The notes under the pieces were generated by a model. That model ran no database searches. It was not told the origin of the DNA and was given only the letters and a program-made list of their open reading frames with translations. From Mycolicibacterium sp. 018/SC-01/001 (lineage in GTDB: Bacteria > Actinomycetota > Actinomycetes > Mycobacteriales > Mycobacteriaceae): a stretch of DNA of 64,000 bases. Below, one piece after another: positions 10,111 to 19,660 of the stretch (the stretch's first letter is position 1; each line of letters starts with the position of its first letter). The DNA is taken from contig NZ_VKAA01000006.1 in assembly GCF_007096635.1 (NCBI RefSeq), forward strand, positions 174,616 to 238,615, in the 5' to 3' direction. The position numbers and the translations under genes were made by a program.

Positions 10111-10599
10111 TCAGGCGACCGGTGCGATCAACGTCTGACCCGCGGTCAGCGCGACGGTCTCGAGCTGGTTGAGTTCACGAATCCGAGCCACCACGTCCGT
10201 CACCGGTGCGTGCGGAGCGACGCGTTGGGCGACCTGCTGCAACGACTCGCCCGTGTGCACCTGGACCACAGCCAGCCGGCCGGGGATCTCGGTCTGCGGA
10301 CCCACCACCCCGCCCGACTGCGCCACCAGACCGAGCCACAGCGTGATGGCCGCGGCCACGAGTGCGAGCAGGACCGTGGCAGCAGGGGTGATGGGACGGC
10401 GGCGATGAGACGCGCGCGACACCATCACGCCGCTACCGCGGTACTGCAGCGGGGTACCGCCAGGGCGCTGCCGGCGGCCGGGCCGTGGCGCCCTGCCGGT
10501 CCGTCCGGACGGGGCCCCCGGGGTGGCCGGATCGATCCGCACAGGGCGCGCGGTGCGGCCGGCGTACTGGCGGACATCGGGGGTGTGGAGAACGGTCAT
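10111..10599 (-). CDS. chiZ: ChiZ-like LysM membrane protein, SOS-regulated
   Basis: A 162-residue membrane protein in the position of Rv2719c (ChiZ), a DNA-damage-induced protein reported to affect cell-wall hydrolysis and to slow division. A long basic, Pro/Gly-rich cytoplasmic N-terminus is followed by one transmembrane helix (about residues 75-95) and a C-terminal LysM domain (about 110-160) for peptidoglycan binding outside. The frame is open to 10791, but the ATG at 10599 with the GAAAGG box fits the family length (about 165). The SOS box at 10657-10672 lies 58 bases upstream, so LexA control is expected. It is divergent from lexA. Confidence 0.88.
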   Translation of the reverse strand: MTVLHTPDVRQYAGRTARPVRIDPATPGAPSGRTGRAPRPGRRQRPGGTPLQYRGSGVMVSRASHRRRPITPAATVLLALVAAAITLWLGLVAQSGGVVGPQTEIPGRLAVVQVHTGESLQQVAQRVAPHAPVTDVVARIRELNQLETVALTAGQTLIAPVA

Positions 10600-10656
10600 C
10601 TGACTGCCTTTCGCTCCGAGGTGCTCTGTGGATTCGCTCTTGTGTTCGAACAGTAC

Positions 10657-10672
10657 TCGATCATGTGTTCGA
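10657..10672. promoter_or_regulatory. SOS (LexA) box for the chiZ-like gene
   Basis: TCGATCATGTGTTCGA differs at one base from the mycobacterial SOS consensus TCGAAC-N4-GTTCGA. On the minus strand it fills the spacer upstream of a possible -10, TACTGT (10655 down to 10650), so bound LexA would block the promoter of the chiZ-like gene. It lies 125 bases from the lexA box. Confidence 0.85.
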
Positions 10673-10781
10673 TGAATAGAACACGTGATCGAACTGTTGC
10701 GAACGCTAACGGAGGGGTCTGACACGTCGACGACGAGCGGAACCGGACACCGGGACCGCGGACAGATCGGCACGACACGCC

Positions 10782-10797
10782 TCGAACACATGTTTGA
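10782..10797 (+). promoter_or_regulatory. SOS (LexA) box of lexA
   Basis: TCGAACACATGTTTGA, one mismatch to TCGAAC-N4-GTTCGA, overlaps the -35 hexamer of the lexA promoter (10794-10799). LexA therefore represses its own gene, the standard SOS feedback. Confidence 0.88.
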
Positions 10798-10822
10798 TTC
10801 CGGCGGCGCCGCACGTTACATT
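10794..10822 (+). promoter_or_regulatory. lexA promoter, probably leaderless
   Basis: TTGATT (10794-10799) and TACATT (10817-10822) are spaced by 17 bases, an excellent SigA promoter. The start falls at about 10829-10830, on the ATG itself. No ribosome site precedes the ATG, so the transcript is predicted to be leaderless, a common form in mycobacteria. Confidence 0.75.
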
Positions 10823-10829
10823 CGTGGTC

Positions 10830-11537
10830 ATGAGCGACGACAGCAGGGACACCACGGCCGGTCCGGACTCCGCCAACCGACGTGACCGCGGGTCGGGTCT
10901 GACCGAACGTCAACGCACCATTCTCGAGGTCATCCGCACCTCGGTGACCAGCCGCGGTTATCCGCCCAGCATCCGGGAGATCGGCGACGCGGTCGGTCTC
11001 ACGTCCACCTCGTCGGTGGCACACCAGCTGCGCACCCTGGAACGCAAGGGCTATCTGCGCCGCGATCCGAACCGGCCCAGGGCCGTGGACGTCCGCGGCA
11101 TCGACGACGCCGGCGCGCCCCCGGTCGTGTCGACCGACGTCGCCGGCTCCGACTCGCTCCCGGAGCCCACGTTCGTGCCGGTGCTGGGGCGCATCGCTGC
11201 CGGCGGCCCGATCCTCGCCGAGGAGGCCGTCGAGGACGTGTTTCCCCTACCCCGTGAGCTCGTCGGGGAGGGCTCGCTCTTCCTGCTGAAGGTCGTCGGC
11301 GAGTCGATGGTCGACGCGGCGATCTGCGACGGCGACTGGGTGGTCGTGCGACAGCAGAACGTCGCCGACAACGGAGACATCGTCGCGGCGATGATCGACG
11401 GCGAGGCCACGGTCAAGACCTTCAAACGCACGAAGGGTCAGGTCTGGCTGATGCCGCACAATCCGGCGTTCGATCCGATTCCCGGCAACGACGCCGCGGT
11501 GCTCGGCAAGGTCGTGACGGTCATCCGCAAGATCTGA
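10830..11537 (+). CDS. lexA: SOS repressor LexA
   Basis: Self-cleaving repressor of the DNA-damage response, 235 residues. The N-terminal winged helix (about 24-90) includes [24 protein letters not shown] linker rich in Pro/Val leads to the autocleavage site Ala124-Gly125 (RIAAGGPI). The peptidase domain carries the Ser159 (GESM) and Lys196 (ATVKTF) catalytic dyad. The N-terminus is about 20 residues longer than E. coli LexA, as in other mycobacteria. RecA, 20 kb away in this window, triggers cleavage. It converges on the LGFP-repeat gene with 17 bases between stops. Confidence 0.98.
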   Translation: MSDDSRDTTAGPDSANRRDRGSGLTERQRTILEVIRTSVTSRGYPPSIREIGDAVGLTSTSSVAHQLRTLERKGYLRRDPNRPRAVDVRGIDDAGAPPVVSTDVAGSDSLPEPTFVPVLGRIAAGGPILAEEAVEDVFPLPRELVGEGSLFLLKVVGESMVDAAICDGDWVVVRQQNVADNGDIVAAMIDGEATVKTFKRTKGQVWLMPHNPAFDPIPGNDAAVLGKVVTVIRKI

Positions 11538-11554
11538 CCGCCACCGGCGGGGTG

Positions 11555-13642
11555 TCAGCTCCCGCGGACGAACCCGTTGGTGCGCGCGATTTCCTCAGTG
11601 GCGAACCAGATCTCGGCCCGAGCCTCGTCGTAATCGGCGCTGTCGGGACTCCAGTACAGTCCCGACCTGGTGTCGGCCTTGATCGGATACCCGTCGGGAA
11701 TCTCCTCCGGATCGTCCAACGGAAGGTGCAGTGCCGTTCCCATCGGGGCGATCTCGTCGTCGTCGATCCGCGCGTGCCGGCCGGTGTCGTGCAGCGCATC
11801 ACGGTCGAAGCCGTGATCGATGTCGGTCGCGGCCACCGGGGCAGCTCCCAGCGCCGACGCAGCGACCGCGTGATCGGAAGCACCGTCAGTCCCGTCGAAC
11901 CCGTCGTCGGCGCCGTCGAACTCGTGATGCTCCTCGCCGTCGGACTCCTCGCCCGCCCATTCCCGGGCGGTATCGGGTTGCGGCGCATCGTGGTCGGCCG
12001 CGGACGGAATCCGGGTCGGGGCGGTGTCCACGGAGTCCGGGTCGTCCTGCTCGTCGAACGGCGCCTCGCCGGACCTGCTGGAGTCAGTGACGCCCCAGAG
12101 GCCCAGACCGCTCGGATCGTGGCCCTCGGGCGGTGTCCCCCGCCCGTCGGCCGGCGCCACCGAGCCGAGACCCTCACGCGCATATCGGTCGCCGAACAGC
12201 GCGTCCTCCCCCACATCGTCCGGCTGATCGTCGTAGTCGTCGTGGGCATCGTGTTCGTAGGAAGGCACCGCGAACGAGTCGTCGTCGTGCCCACCCCGCC
12301 GGCGCCGGGCGACGGCCACGCCCACGACGGCGAGGATCAACAGCACCGGGATGATCGCGAGCAGCCACCACCAGGCCCACCGCACACCCGAGCCCGAACC
12401 CGAGTCGCCGCCCTGCGCTGACGGCGCCGCCTGTGTCTCCTGCTGCCCCGGCACCTGCAGGCCGGCCAGCTGGGAGGCGAGATTCGCCGGTTCGGTGCTG
12501 AACCGTTTGGCTGCGGTGTCGTAGGTGATCGCGCCGCCGCTGAACTTCTGGGTGATCGCGTCGCCGCTCTGGGTCTGGTCGTCGACCGGAGCACCCAGCG
12601 CGCCGGTCGCGCCGCCGAGCTTCTCCCAGGCCGCGGCCATCGCACCGCGCACGATCACCGCGCCGTAGTCGGGCGTCCAGAAGATCACCGGCTTGTCCGC
12701 GGCGGCGAAGCTGCTCATCCGGCTCGCCGGGGCGATACCGCCGTCGACCTCGCCGCTGACCGGGAACCCCAGGTCACCTTCGGGGCCGCCCACGCTCTCG
12801 TACTTTGCGAGCACCTGCCCGGTGACGACGTTGGCGCCGGTGGCCGGGCTGTAGAAGATCTTGCCGTTGACGAAGTCCTGGCCCATCCCGTCGGAGCCGA
12901 TCTTGTAGGGCTCTCCTTCGCTCGCCCCCAGCGGACCGAGTTGGCCGCCGGCCGCGCGACGGGCGGCGTTGATCGCGGCGATCGGATCGTCGGGCACGGA
13001 CACATCGCTGAGCTGTCCGGCCAGATCGGTCGGATCGGTGGTGAACTTCTTGGCCCGTGCGTCATAGGAGATCTGGCCACCGGTGAATTTCTGCGACACC
13101 ACCGGGCCGTCGTAGGTCTCGTCCTCGGCGGGCACACCCAGCACGCCCGAGGAACCGCCGAGCTTGTCCCATGCCGCATTGATGGGTCCGCGGACCACGT
13201 GCGCACCGGTGTCGGGAGTCCAGAAGATCACCGGGTTGTCCGACGCGCTGAACGTGCTGTTGCGGCTGTCGGGCGCGCGCCCGGGCCCCTCATCGATGGT
13301 CGGGAAACCGAGATCGCTGTCGGCAGGCCCACCGAGGGACTCGTACTTATCCAGGATCGCGCCCTGCATGACGTGGGCGCCGGTGGCGGGGGTGAAGAAC
13401 ACCTTGCCCGAGGCGAAGTCCTGCGCGAATCCCGCGCCGATCGGATAGACGCCGCCGGCCGGTGACCCGAGCGGACCCGTGTCACCCCCGGTGGCCTGCC
13501 ACGTGGCGGTGATGGCGTTACCGGCGTCGACGTCGGGTTGGGCGGCGGCGACAGGCGAGAGCAGGAGTGCCGCAGCGACCCCCAATAGTCCGATGGCCCA
13601 TCGACTCGACCCCCGTCGGCGCAGCATGGGCTGCCGGGTCAT
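11555..13642 (-). CDS. LGFP-repeat cell-surface membrane protein (Rv2721c-like)
   Basis: A 695-residue envelope protein. An N-terminal signal segment (about residues 14-36) is followed by an exported region (about 40-400) built of LGFP-type repeats: GPLGSPAGGVYPIG, DLGFP, GVLGVP and ATGALGAP, with repeated FWTPDTGAHVVRG-like blocks, a pattern linked to cell-wall or arabinogalactan binding in Corynebacteriales. One transmembrane helix (about 424-447) is followed by RRRRGG and a roughly 245-residue, very acidic, Asp/Glu-rich cytoplasmic tail. The tail ends in an ordered block (YPIKADTRSGLYWSPDSADY) that may be a small domain. GGAGG lies just before the ATG at 13642; an ATG at 13627 is also possible. 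Confidence 0.88.
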   Translation of the reverse strand: MTRQPMLRRRGSSRWAIGLLGVAAALLLSPVAAAQPDVDAGNAITATWQATGGDTGPLGSPAGGVYPIGAGFAQDFASGKVFFTPATGAHVMQGAILDKYESLGGPADSDLGFPTIDEGPGRAPDSRNSTFSASDNPVIFWTPDTGAHVVRGPINAAWDKLGGSSGVLGVPAEDETYDGPVVSQKFTGGQISYDARAKKFTTDPTDLAGQLSDVSVPDDPIAAINAARRAAGGQLGPLGASEGEPYKIGSDGMGQDFVNGKIFYSPATGANVVTGQVLAKYESVGGPEGDLGFPVSGEVDGGIAPASRMSSFAAADKPVIFWTPDYGAVIVRGAMAAAWEKLGGATGALGAPVDDQTQSGDAITQKFSGGAITYDTAAKRFSTEPANLASQLAGLQVPGQQETQAAPSAQGGDSGSGSGVRWAWWWLLAIIPVLLILAVVGVAVARRRRGGHDDDSFAVPSYEHDAHDDYDDQPDDVGEDALFGDRYAREGLGSVAPADGRGTPPEGHDPSGLGLWGVTDSSRSGEAPFDEQDDPDSVDTAPTRIPSAADHDAPQPDTAREWAGEESDGEEHHEFDGADDGFDGTDGASDHAVAASALGAAPVAATDIDHGFDRDALHDTGRHARIDDDEIAPMGTALHLPLDDPEEIPDGYPIKADTRSGLYWSPDSADYDEARAEIWFATEEIARTNGFVRGS

Positions 13643-13777
13643 TCATCCTCCCCGCGGTCGGCGACTGAAGTAACTCCATCACGGTTCAGCGAAAATTACC
13701 GCGTGCGTTCACTCTGCGTCAGTGGACTCCGTTTACCAAGTCACCTCGCCGACAGCGCGCAAAATGCCACCGACTGG

Positions 13778-14953
13778 CTACACGCCGAGGCTGCGCCCGA
13801 TGATCTCCTTCATGATCTCGGTGGTGCCGCCGTAGATGGTCTGCACGCGGGCGTCGAGGTATGCCCGGGCGACGTCGTATTCACGCATGTAGCCGTAGCC
13901 GCCGTGTAGCTGCAGGCACCGATCGATGAGATGGACCTGCTTCTCGGTCGAATACCACTTGGCCATCGCGGCCTGCTCGACGGTGAGCTTGTCCTCGAGG
14001 TGCAGCCGGATGAACTCGTCGACCATCATCCGCACGACGGTGGCCTCGGTCGAGAGCTCTGCCAACAGGAAGCGGCTGTTCTGCTGGCTTCCGATCGGCT
14101 TGCCGAATGCCTTGCGCTCCTTCGTGTACTGGAGCGTGCCGGCCAGCACGGCCTCCATCGCCGCGGCGGCCATGATCGCGATGCTGATGCGTTCCTGCGG
14201 CAGGTTCTGCATCAGATAGATGAACCCCTGGCCTTCCTCGCCGAGCAGGTTCTCCACCGGCACCTTCACGTCGGTGAACGACAGTTCGGCGGTGTCCTGC
14301 GCGTCCAGGCCCACCTTGTCGAGCTTGCGGCCCCGCTCGAAGCCCTCCATCCCACGCTCGACGACCAGCAGGGAGAAACCCAGCGCGCCCTTGTCGGGAT
14401 CGGTCTGCGCGACGACGATCACCAGGTCGGACAGGATGCCGTTGGTGATGAACGTCTTCGACCCGTTGAGGATGTAGTGGTCACCGTCGCGCACCGCGCG
14501 GGTCTTGATGCCCTGCAGATCGCTGCCGGTGCCGGGCTCGGTCATCGCGATCGCGCTGATGTACTCGCCGCTGCAGAACTTCGGCAGCCAGCGCTGCTTC
14601 TGCTCCTCGGTGGCCAGCCGGATGAAATACGGCGCGACCACGTCGTTGTGCAGGCTGAACCCCAGCCCGCTGTAGCGGCCCGCGGTGACCTCCTCGGTGA
14701 TGACGGTGTTGTAGCGGAAGTCGGTCACCCCGCCGCCGCCGTACTCCTCGGGCACGGCCATGCCGAGGAAGCCCTGCTTTCCGGCTTCCACCCACACACT
14801 GCGGTCGACCAGCTTGTCGGCTTCCCACTGATCGTGGAAGGGCGCGACGTGGCGCTCGAGGAAGGTGCGGAACGAGTCGCGGAACATCTCGTGCTCCGGT
14901 TCGAACAGCGTGCGCTCGTAGGCGATGACGGATTTTTCGGCTGCAGAGCCCAT
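13778..14953 (-). CDS. fadE20: Acyl-CoA dehydrogenase (FadE20-like)
   Basis: FAD-dependent acyl-CoA dehydrogenase of 391 residues that introduces the alpha-beta double bond in fatty-acyl-CoA. All three domains are present: N-terminal helical, the central beta domain with the FAD/substrate signature AIAMTEPGTGSDLQGIKT, and the C-terminal four-helix domain with the QLHGGYGYMREYDVAR motif. The frame runs open to 15202, but the ATG at 14953 (MGSAAEKS) matches the family start and leaves room for a promoter facing the molybdo-enzyme gene. It is transcribed alone, 136 bases upstream of the LGFP gene on the same strand. The specific acyl substrate is not known. Confidence 0.93.
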   Translation of the reverse strand: MGSAAEKSVIAYERTLFEPEHEMFRDSFRTFLERHVAPFHDQWEADKLVDRSVWVEAGKQGFLGMAVPEEYGGGGVTDFRYNTVITEEVTAGRYSGLGFSLHNDVVAPYFIRLATEEQKQRWLPKFCSGEYISAIAMTEPGTGSDLQGIKTRAVRDGDHYILNGSKTFITNGILSDLVIVVAQTDPDKGALGFSLLVVERGMEGFERGRKLDKVGLDAQDTAELSFTDVKVPVENLLGEEGQGFIYLMQNLPQERISIAIMAAAAMEAVLAGTLQYTKERKAFGKPIGSQQNSRFLLAELSTEATVVRMMVDEFIRLHLEDKLTVEQAAMAKWYSTEKQVHLIDRCLQLHGGYGYMREYDVARAYLDARVQTIYGGTTEIMKEIIGRSLGV

Positions 14954-15053
14954 GGAGATTCCTCGCGTCGGTGATCGGCTGTGCCGCCACCGTACCCCAC
15001 CCAACCGGATGGTTGGGAGATCCGACGACACCGTCACCCTAGACTCAGGGCCC

Positions 15054-17333
15054 ATGGGCACCAGCCTCACCCACTGGGGTGCCTTCCGCGCCACGATCAC
15101 CGGCGGCGACATCGCCTCGGTCGCCCCGATCGCCGCTGACGTCGATCCGTCTCCGGCGCTGGGGAACCTGCCGGGTTCGGTGCGCCACACGTCGCGCATC
15201 ACCGGTCCCGCGGTGCGGCGCGGCTGGCTCGATCACGGTCCGGGACCGAGCAGCCGCCGCGGCGCCGACGATTTCGTCGCCGTGAGCTGGGACGAGCTCA
15301 CCGACCTGCTCGCCGCAGAGCTGCGGCGCGTCATCGACCGGCACGGTAACGAGGCCGTCTACGGGGGCTCGTACGGCTGGGCGAGCGCCGGTCGGTTCCA
15401 CCACGCGCAGAGCCAGGTGCATCGTTTCCTGAACGCCATTGGCGGATACACCTTTTCGCGGCATTCCTACAGCCTGGGCGCGACCGGGGTGATCATGCCG
15501 CAGGTGGTGGGCACGCACGACGACCTGTTCAAGCGGTCCACCGCGTGGGACGTGATCGTCGAGAACACCGAACTGCTGGTGTGTTTCGGTGGGTTGGCGC
15601 TGAAGAACACCGGAGTCAACCACGGCGGTACGACGGCCCATCCGGCTCGCGACGCGCTGCACCGCTTCCGGGAGCGTGGCGGCAGGATCGTGTCGTTCTC
15701 GCCCCTGCGCGACGACGTGGACGGTCCATGCGAGTGGTTCGCCCCGGTCCCCGGTACCGACGTGGCGATCATGCTGGCGCTGGCGTACGTGCTGGCCACC
15801 GAATCGCTGGCCGACCGCTATTTCCTGGCCACGTACTGCACCGGTTACGAGCGGTTCGAGCGCTACCTGCTCGGTGTCGACGACGGGGTGCCCAAATCGC
15901 CGCAGTGGGCGGCCTCGCTCTGCGGGCTGGACGCCGCTGACCTGTCCACGCTGGCCCGCCAGATGGCAGCACACCGCACGATCGTGACGGTCAGCTGGTC
16001 GTTGCAGCGCACCCGATTCGGCGAGCAGGCCCCGTGGATGGGGCTGACACTGGCCGCGATGCTCGGCCAGATCGGCCTGCCCGGCGGCGGATTCGGCCAT
16101 GGGTACGGGTCGATGAACGAGCCGGGGTTGCCCCCGCTGCGGTGCTCGCTCCCCCGCCTGCCGCAGGGCCTCAACCCCGTCACGTCGTTCATCCCCGTCG
16201 CAGCGGTCAGCGACATGCTGCTGCATCCGGGTGAACCGTTCGACTACAACGGGTTACGCCTGACCTATCCCGACATCCGGCTGGTGTACTGGGCCGGCGG
16301 CAACCCGTTCCACCACCATCAGAACATCGCGCGGTTGCGTCGCGCGCTGGGCCGAGTGGACACGGTGGTGGTGCACGACCCGTACTGGACGGCCATGGCC
16401 AGGCACGCCGACATCGTCGTGCCGTCGACGACGTTCGCCGAGCGCGACGACTTCTCCGGGTCCCGCAACGACCCGATGTTGATGGCGATGCCGCGGCTGA
16501 CCGAGCCCCACGCCGATTCCCGCGACGACTACGACACGTTCGCCGCGCTCGCGTCCGCCCTCGGGGTCGGCCCCGAGTTCACCGAGGACCGGACCTCGGC
16601 GCAGTGGCTGCGGCACCTCTACGACACCTGGTCTGCGACACTGGACTTCGCGGTGCCGCCCTTCGACGAGTTCTGGTCGGCGGGCGGGGTGCGGCTTCCC
16701 GTCGAGGACGGCCTGACCCTGCTGGCCGACTTCCGCGCGGATCCGGTGGCGCACCGGCTGGGCACCCCCAGCGGACTGATCGAGATATTCTCCGCCGACA
16801 TCGACGGATTCGGATACGACGACTGCGTGGGGCATCCGGCGTGGTTCGAACCGACCGAGTGGCTGGGCGGCCCCCGCGCGCAGCGCTTTCCGCTGCACCT
16901 GCTCGCCAACCAGCCGGCAACTCGGCTGCACAGTCAGCTCGACGGGGGCAGGACCAGCCAGGACTCCAAGGTGGCTGGGCGCGAACCGATTCGGATGCAT
17001 CCGCAGGACGCATCGGCGCGCGACCTGCGCACCGGCGACGTGGTGCGGGTGTTCAACGATCGCGGCGCATGCCTGGCCGGGGTGCTCGTGGACGATCGGG
17101 TGCGGCCGCGCGTGGTCCAGCTGTCGACCGGGGCGTGGTATGACCCCGTGGATCCCGCCGATCCCGACGCACTGTGCGTGCACGGCAATCCCAACGTGCT
17201 CACCGACGATGTCGGCACGTCGTCGCTGGCCCGCGGCTGCACCGGGGCGCACGTCCTCGTCGAGGTCGAAAAGTACACGGCGACAGCACCTCCGGTGCGC
17301 GCGCACCAACCGCCGCGGATCGTCAGAAGGTAG
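15054..17333 (+). CDS. Molybdopterin oxidoreductase, BisC/DMSO-reductase type
   Basis: A 759-residue molybdenum enzyme of the DMSO/TMAO/biotin-sulfoxide reductase subfamily. It lacks a twin-arginine signal and lacks N-terminal cysteines for an iron-sulfur cluster, both expected for cytoplasmic BisC-type enzymes. The Mo-binding region reads GGSYGWASAGRFHHAQSQVHR and then HSYSLGA, where a serine is the likely Mo ligand. The dinucleotide-binding C-terminal domain contains LHLLANQPATRLHSQ and GRTSQDSKVAGREPIRMHP. The likely role is reduction of S- or N-oxides such as biotin or methionine sulfoxide. The 3' end overlaps hflX by 11 bases. The start at 15054 avoids overlap with fadE20. Confidence 0.88.
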   Translation: MGTSLTHWGAFRATITGGDIASVAPIAADVDPSPALGNLPGSVRHTSRITGPAVRRGWLDHGPGPSSRRGADDFVAVSWDELTDLLAAELRRVIDRHGNEAVYGGSYGWASAGRFHHAQSQVHRFLNAIGGYTFSRHSYSLGATGVIMPQVVGTHDDLFKRSTAWDVIVENTELLVCFGGLALKNTGVNHGGTTAHPARDALHRFRERGGRIVSFSPLRDDVDGPCEWFAPVPGTDVAIMLALAYVLATESLADRYFLATYCTGYERFERYLLGVDDGVPKSPQWAASLCGLDAADLSTLARQMAAHRTIVTVSWSLQRTRFGEQAPWMGLTLAAMLGQIGLPGGGFGHGYGSMNEPGLPPLRCSLPRLPQGLNPVTSFIPVAAVSDMLLHPGEPFDYNGLRLTYPDIRLVYWAGGNPFHHHQNIARLRRALGRVDTVVVHDPYWTAMARHADIVVPSTTFAERDDFSGSRNDPMLMAMPRLTEPHADSRDDYDTFAALASALGVGPEFTEDRTSAQWLRHLYDTWSATLDFAVPPFDEFWSAGGVRLPVEDGLTLLADFRADPVAHRLGTPSGLIEIFSADIDGFGYDDCVGHPAWFEPTEWLGGPRAQRFPLHLLANQPATRLHSQLDGGRTSQDSKVAGREPIRMHPQDASARDLRTGDVVRVFNDRGACLAGVLVDDRVRPRVVQLSTGAWYDPVDPADPDALCVHGNPNVLTDDVGTSSLARGCTGAHVLVEVEKYTATAPPVRAHQPPRIVRR

Positions 17334-18771
17334 CGAACTCTCCCAGACCGGCCGCGAGCGCCACGGGCACCCGCGCCTTGATCCTCGTTCCCGCCTCGAT
17401 GTGTTCGGTGGCGTCGACGCGGCCTTCGGCATGGACGCGCGCGACCAGATCTCCCCTGTCGTAGGGGATCGTCACATCGACCGCCGTGTCGGTGGGCACG
17501 ACGAGTTCGGTCATCCGGGCGCGCAGCCGGTCCAGCCCGTCGCCGGTGTGGGCCGAGACGAACACCGCCTCGGGCAGGGCGCGGCGCAGGGTGGCCAGCA
17601 TCAGCCCGCTCGCCGCGTCGGTCTTGTTGACCACCAACAGTTCTCGTGGCGCGGCGATGCCGTAGTCGGCGACGACATCGTTGATCACCGCCCGCACGGC
17701 GTTGATCTGGGCCAGCGGGTTCACGTCGGAGCCGTCGACCACGTGTACCAGCAGGTCGGCGTCGACGACCTCTTCCAACGTCGAGCGGAACGCTTCGACG
17801 AGCTGTGTGGGCAGGTGCCGCACGAAGCCGACCGTGTCGGTGAGCACGAACGGCCGCCCGTCGTCGAAGGTCCCACGGCGCGTTGTGGGTTCGAGCGTGG
17901 CGAACAGCGCGTTCTCGACGAGCACACCGGCACCGGTGAGCGCGTTGAGCAGGCTGGACTTGCCGGCGTTGGTGTAGCCGACGATCGCGACCGACGGCAC
18001 CTCGCTGCGCTTGCGCCCGCTGCGCTGGGTGTCGCGGATCTTCTTCATGTCCTTGATCTCGCGGCGAAGCTTGGCCATCCGCTCGCGGATGCGCCGCCGG
18101 TCGGTCTCGATCTTCGTCTCACCGGGACCACGGGTGCCCACGCCGCCGCCTGCGCCGCCGGCGCGACCGCCCGCCTGGCGGGACATCGACTCGCCCCAGC
18201 CACGCAGCCGGGGCAGCATGTACTCCATCTGCGCCAGCGAGACCTGCGCTTTGCCCTCGCGACTGGTGGCGTGCTGGGCGAAGATGTCGAGGATCAGCGC
18301 GGTGCGGTCGATGACCTTGACCTTCACCACTTTCTCCAGCGCATTGAGCTGAGCGGGGCTCAGCTCACCGTCGCAGATCACGGTGTCGGCGCCGGTCGCG
18401 ACGACGACCTCGCGCAGTTCGGCGGCCTTCCCGGACCCGATGTAGGTGGCCGGATCGGGCTTGTCGCGGCGCTGGATCACGCCTTCGAGGACCTCCGAGC
18501 CTGCCGTTTCGGCCAGGGCGGCCAGTTCGGCGAGGCTGGCGTCGGCATCGGCGGCCGAGCCCTCGGTCCAGACCCCGACCAGGACCACGCGTTCGAGGCG
18601 CAGCTGGCGGTATTCGACCTCGGAGACGTCGGCCAGTTCGGTGGAGAGCCCGGCGACACGGCGCAGGGCCGTGCGCTCTTCGAGGGCGAGCTCACCCACG
18701 CTGGGGGTGTCGTTGCGGGATTCGGGATACGTCATAGGCGAATCAAGGTTCGCACGGAAAACACTGTTCAT
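17323..18771 (-). CDS. hflX: GTPase HflX
   Basis: Ribosome-associated GTPase of 482 residues that splits or rescues stalled ribosomes. The N-terminal HflX domain contains ADTVICDGELSPAQLNALE. A Gly/Arg-rich linker (GRAGGAGGGVGTRGPGETK) leads to the G domain: G1 GYTNAGKSSLLN, G3 DTVGFVRHLP, G4 NKTD. A short C-terminal domain ends in GEFATF. Translation may start at the ATG at 18771, nine bases after the dapF stop, or at 18735 (MTYPESR). It is the last gene of the five-gene run beginning with the DMT transporter. Its tail overlaps the molybdo-enzyme gene. Confidence 0.95.
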   Translation of the reverse strand: MNSVFRANLDSPMTYPESRNDTPSVGELALEERTALRRVAGLSTELADVSEVEYRQLRLERVVLVGVWTEGSAADADASLAELAALAETAGSEVLEGVIQRRDKPDPATYIGSGKAAELREVVVATGADTVICDGELSPAQLNALEKVVKVKVIDRTALILDIFAQHATSREGKAQVSLAQMEYMLPRLRGWGESMSRQAGGRAGGAGGGVGTRGPGETKIETDRRRIRERMAKLRREIKDMKKIRDTQRSGRKRSEVPSVAIVGYTNAGKSSLLNALTGAGVLVENALFATLEPTTRRGTFDDGRPFVLTDTVGFVRHLPTQLVEAFRSTLEEVVDADLLVHVVDGSDVNPLAQINAVRAVINDVVADYGIAAPRELLVVNKTDAASGLMLATLRRALPEAVFVSAHTGDGLDRLRARMTELVVPTDTAVDVTIPYDRGDLVARVHAEGRVDATEHIEAGTRIKARVPVALAAGLGEFATF

Positions 18772-18780
18772 GCACCCGCT

Positions 18781-19656
18781 TTAACGCCCATGCGCAGCCC
18801 ACCATTCCTCGGCGAGCTCTCCGTGGGCGACCAGTTCCGAGGGTCCGCGCAGGTAAGAGGTGGCGTCGGTGACCGCGACGGTGACCGTGCCGCCGGGGAT
18901 GTGCACGCTCACCTCGCCGGTCTGGGCGCCCCGCTGGGCGAGCGCGGCGACAGCGGCGGCAACCGTCCCGGTGCCGCAGGACCGGGTCTCCCCCACGCCC
19001 CGCTCGTGCACCCGCATCGTGACCGAGCGGTCGGCGTCCATCGCCGTCAGCACCTCGACGTTGACGCCGTCGGGGAACAGTTCGTGGTCGAAGGTGACCG
19101 GCGCGGCGACGTCCAGACCGGCCAGCACCTCCTGGGTCAGGGCCGGATCCACGCAGGCGAGGTGCGGATTGCCGACGTCCACGGCGAGCCCGTCGAATGC
19201 CCGGCCGCCCACCGTCGCCGTGGACGAGCCCAGCACGTTGGCCTTGCCCATCTCGACGGTGACGTCGGCACGCACCGGGTCCGCGGCGTGCAGGACCACC
19301 GGCCGCGGCCCGGCGAGGGAGCCGATGACGAACTCGTCGCGGGTCTCGAGCCCACTGGCCCGCAGGTAGTGCGCGAACACCCGCACGCCGTTGCCGCACA
19401 TCTGGGCGATCGAGCCGTCGGCGTTGCGGTAGTCCATGTACCAGTCCTCGGCGGCCAGGCCCTCCGGGAGCCGGTCGAACACCCCGGCCGCGCGCGCCGC
19501 GCCCGCGGTGGTCACCCGCAGCACGCCGTCGGCGCCCAGTCCCTGCCTGCGGTCGCACAGCGCGGCGACCGCAGCGGGGGCGAGCGTCAGCGCGGCCTGC
19601 AGGTCGGGCAGGACGACGAAGTCGTTCTGCGTCCCGTGGCCTTTGGCGAACTTCAC
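18781..19656 (-). CDS. dapF: Diaminopimelate epimerase
   Basis: Converts LL- to meso-diaminopimelate for lysine and peptidoglycan, 291 residues. The two catalytic cysteines are present: Cys87 in MCGNG and the second in SCGTGT near residue 226. The mirrored two-domain fold is recognisable. The family begins at [14 protein letters not shown], so I place the start at the GTG at 19656 although the frame is open to 19830. The gene follows miaA by four bases and precedes hflX, an arrangement conserved in mycobacteria. Confidence 0.97.
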   Translation of the reverse strand: MKFAKGHGTQNDFVVLPDLQAALTLAPAAVAALCDRRQGLGADGVLRVTTAGAARAAGVFDRLPEGLAAEDWYMDYRNADGSIAQMCGNGVRVFAHYLRASGLETRDEFVIGSLAGPRPVVLHAADPVRADVTVEMGKANVLGSSTATVGGRAFDGLAVDVGNPHLACVDPALTQEVLAGLDVAAPVTFDHELFPDGVNVEVLTAMDADRSVTMRVHERGVGETRSCGTGTVAAAVAALAQRGAQTGEVSVHIPGGTVTVAVTDATSYLRGPSELVAHGELAEEWWAAHGR

Positions 19657-19660
19657 CAGG

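Noticed and set aside
11538..11550. CCGCC-ACC-GGCGG hairpin after lexA
   Set aside because: Only five base pairs, three-base loop and no T-tract; common by chance at this GC content.
13778..15202. Extended N-terminus for fadE20 (474 residues)
   Set aside because: The extra 83 residues are basic and low-complexity, run into the molybdo-enzyme start and are absent from the family.
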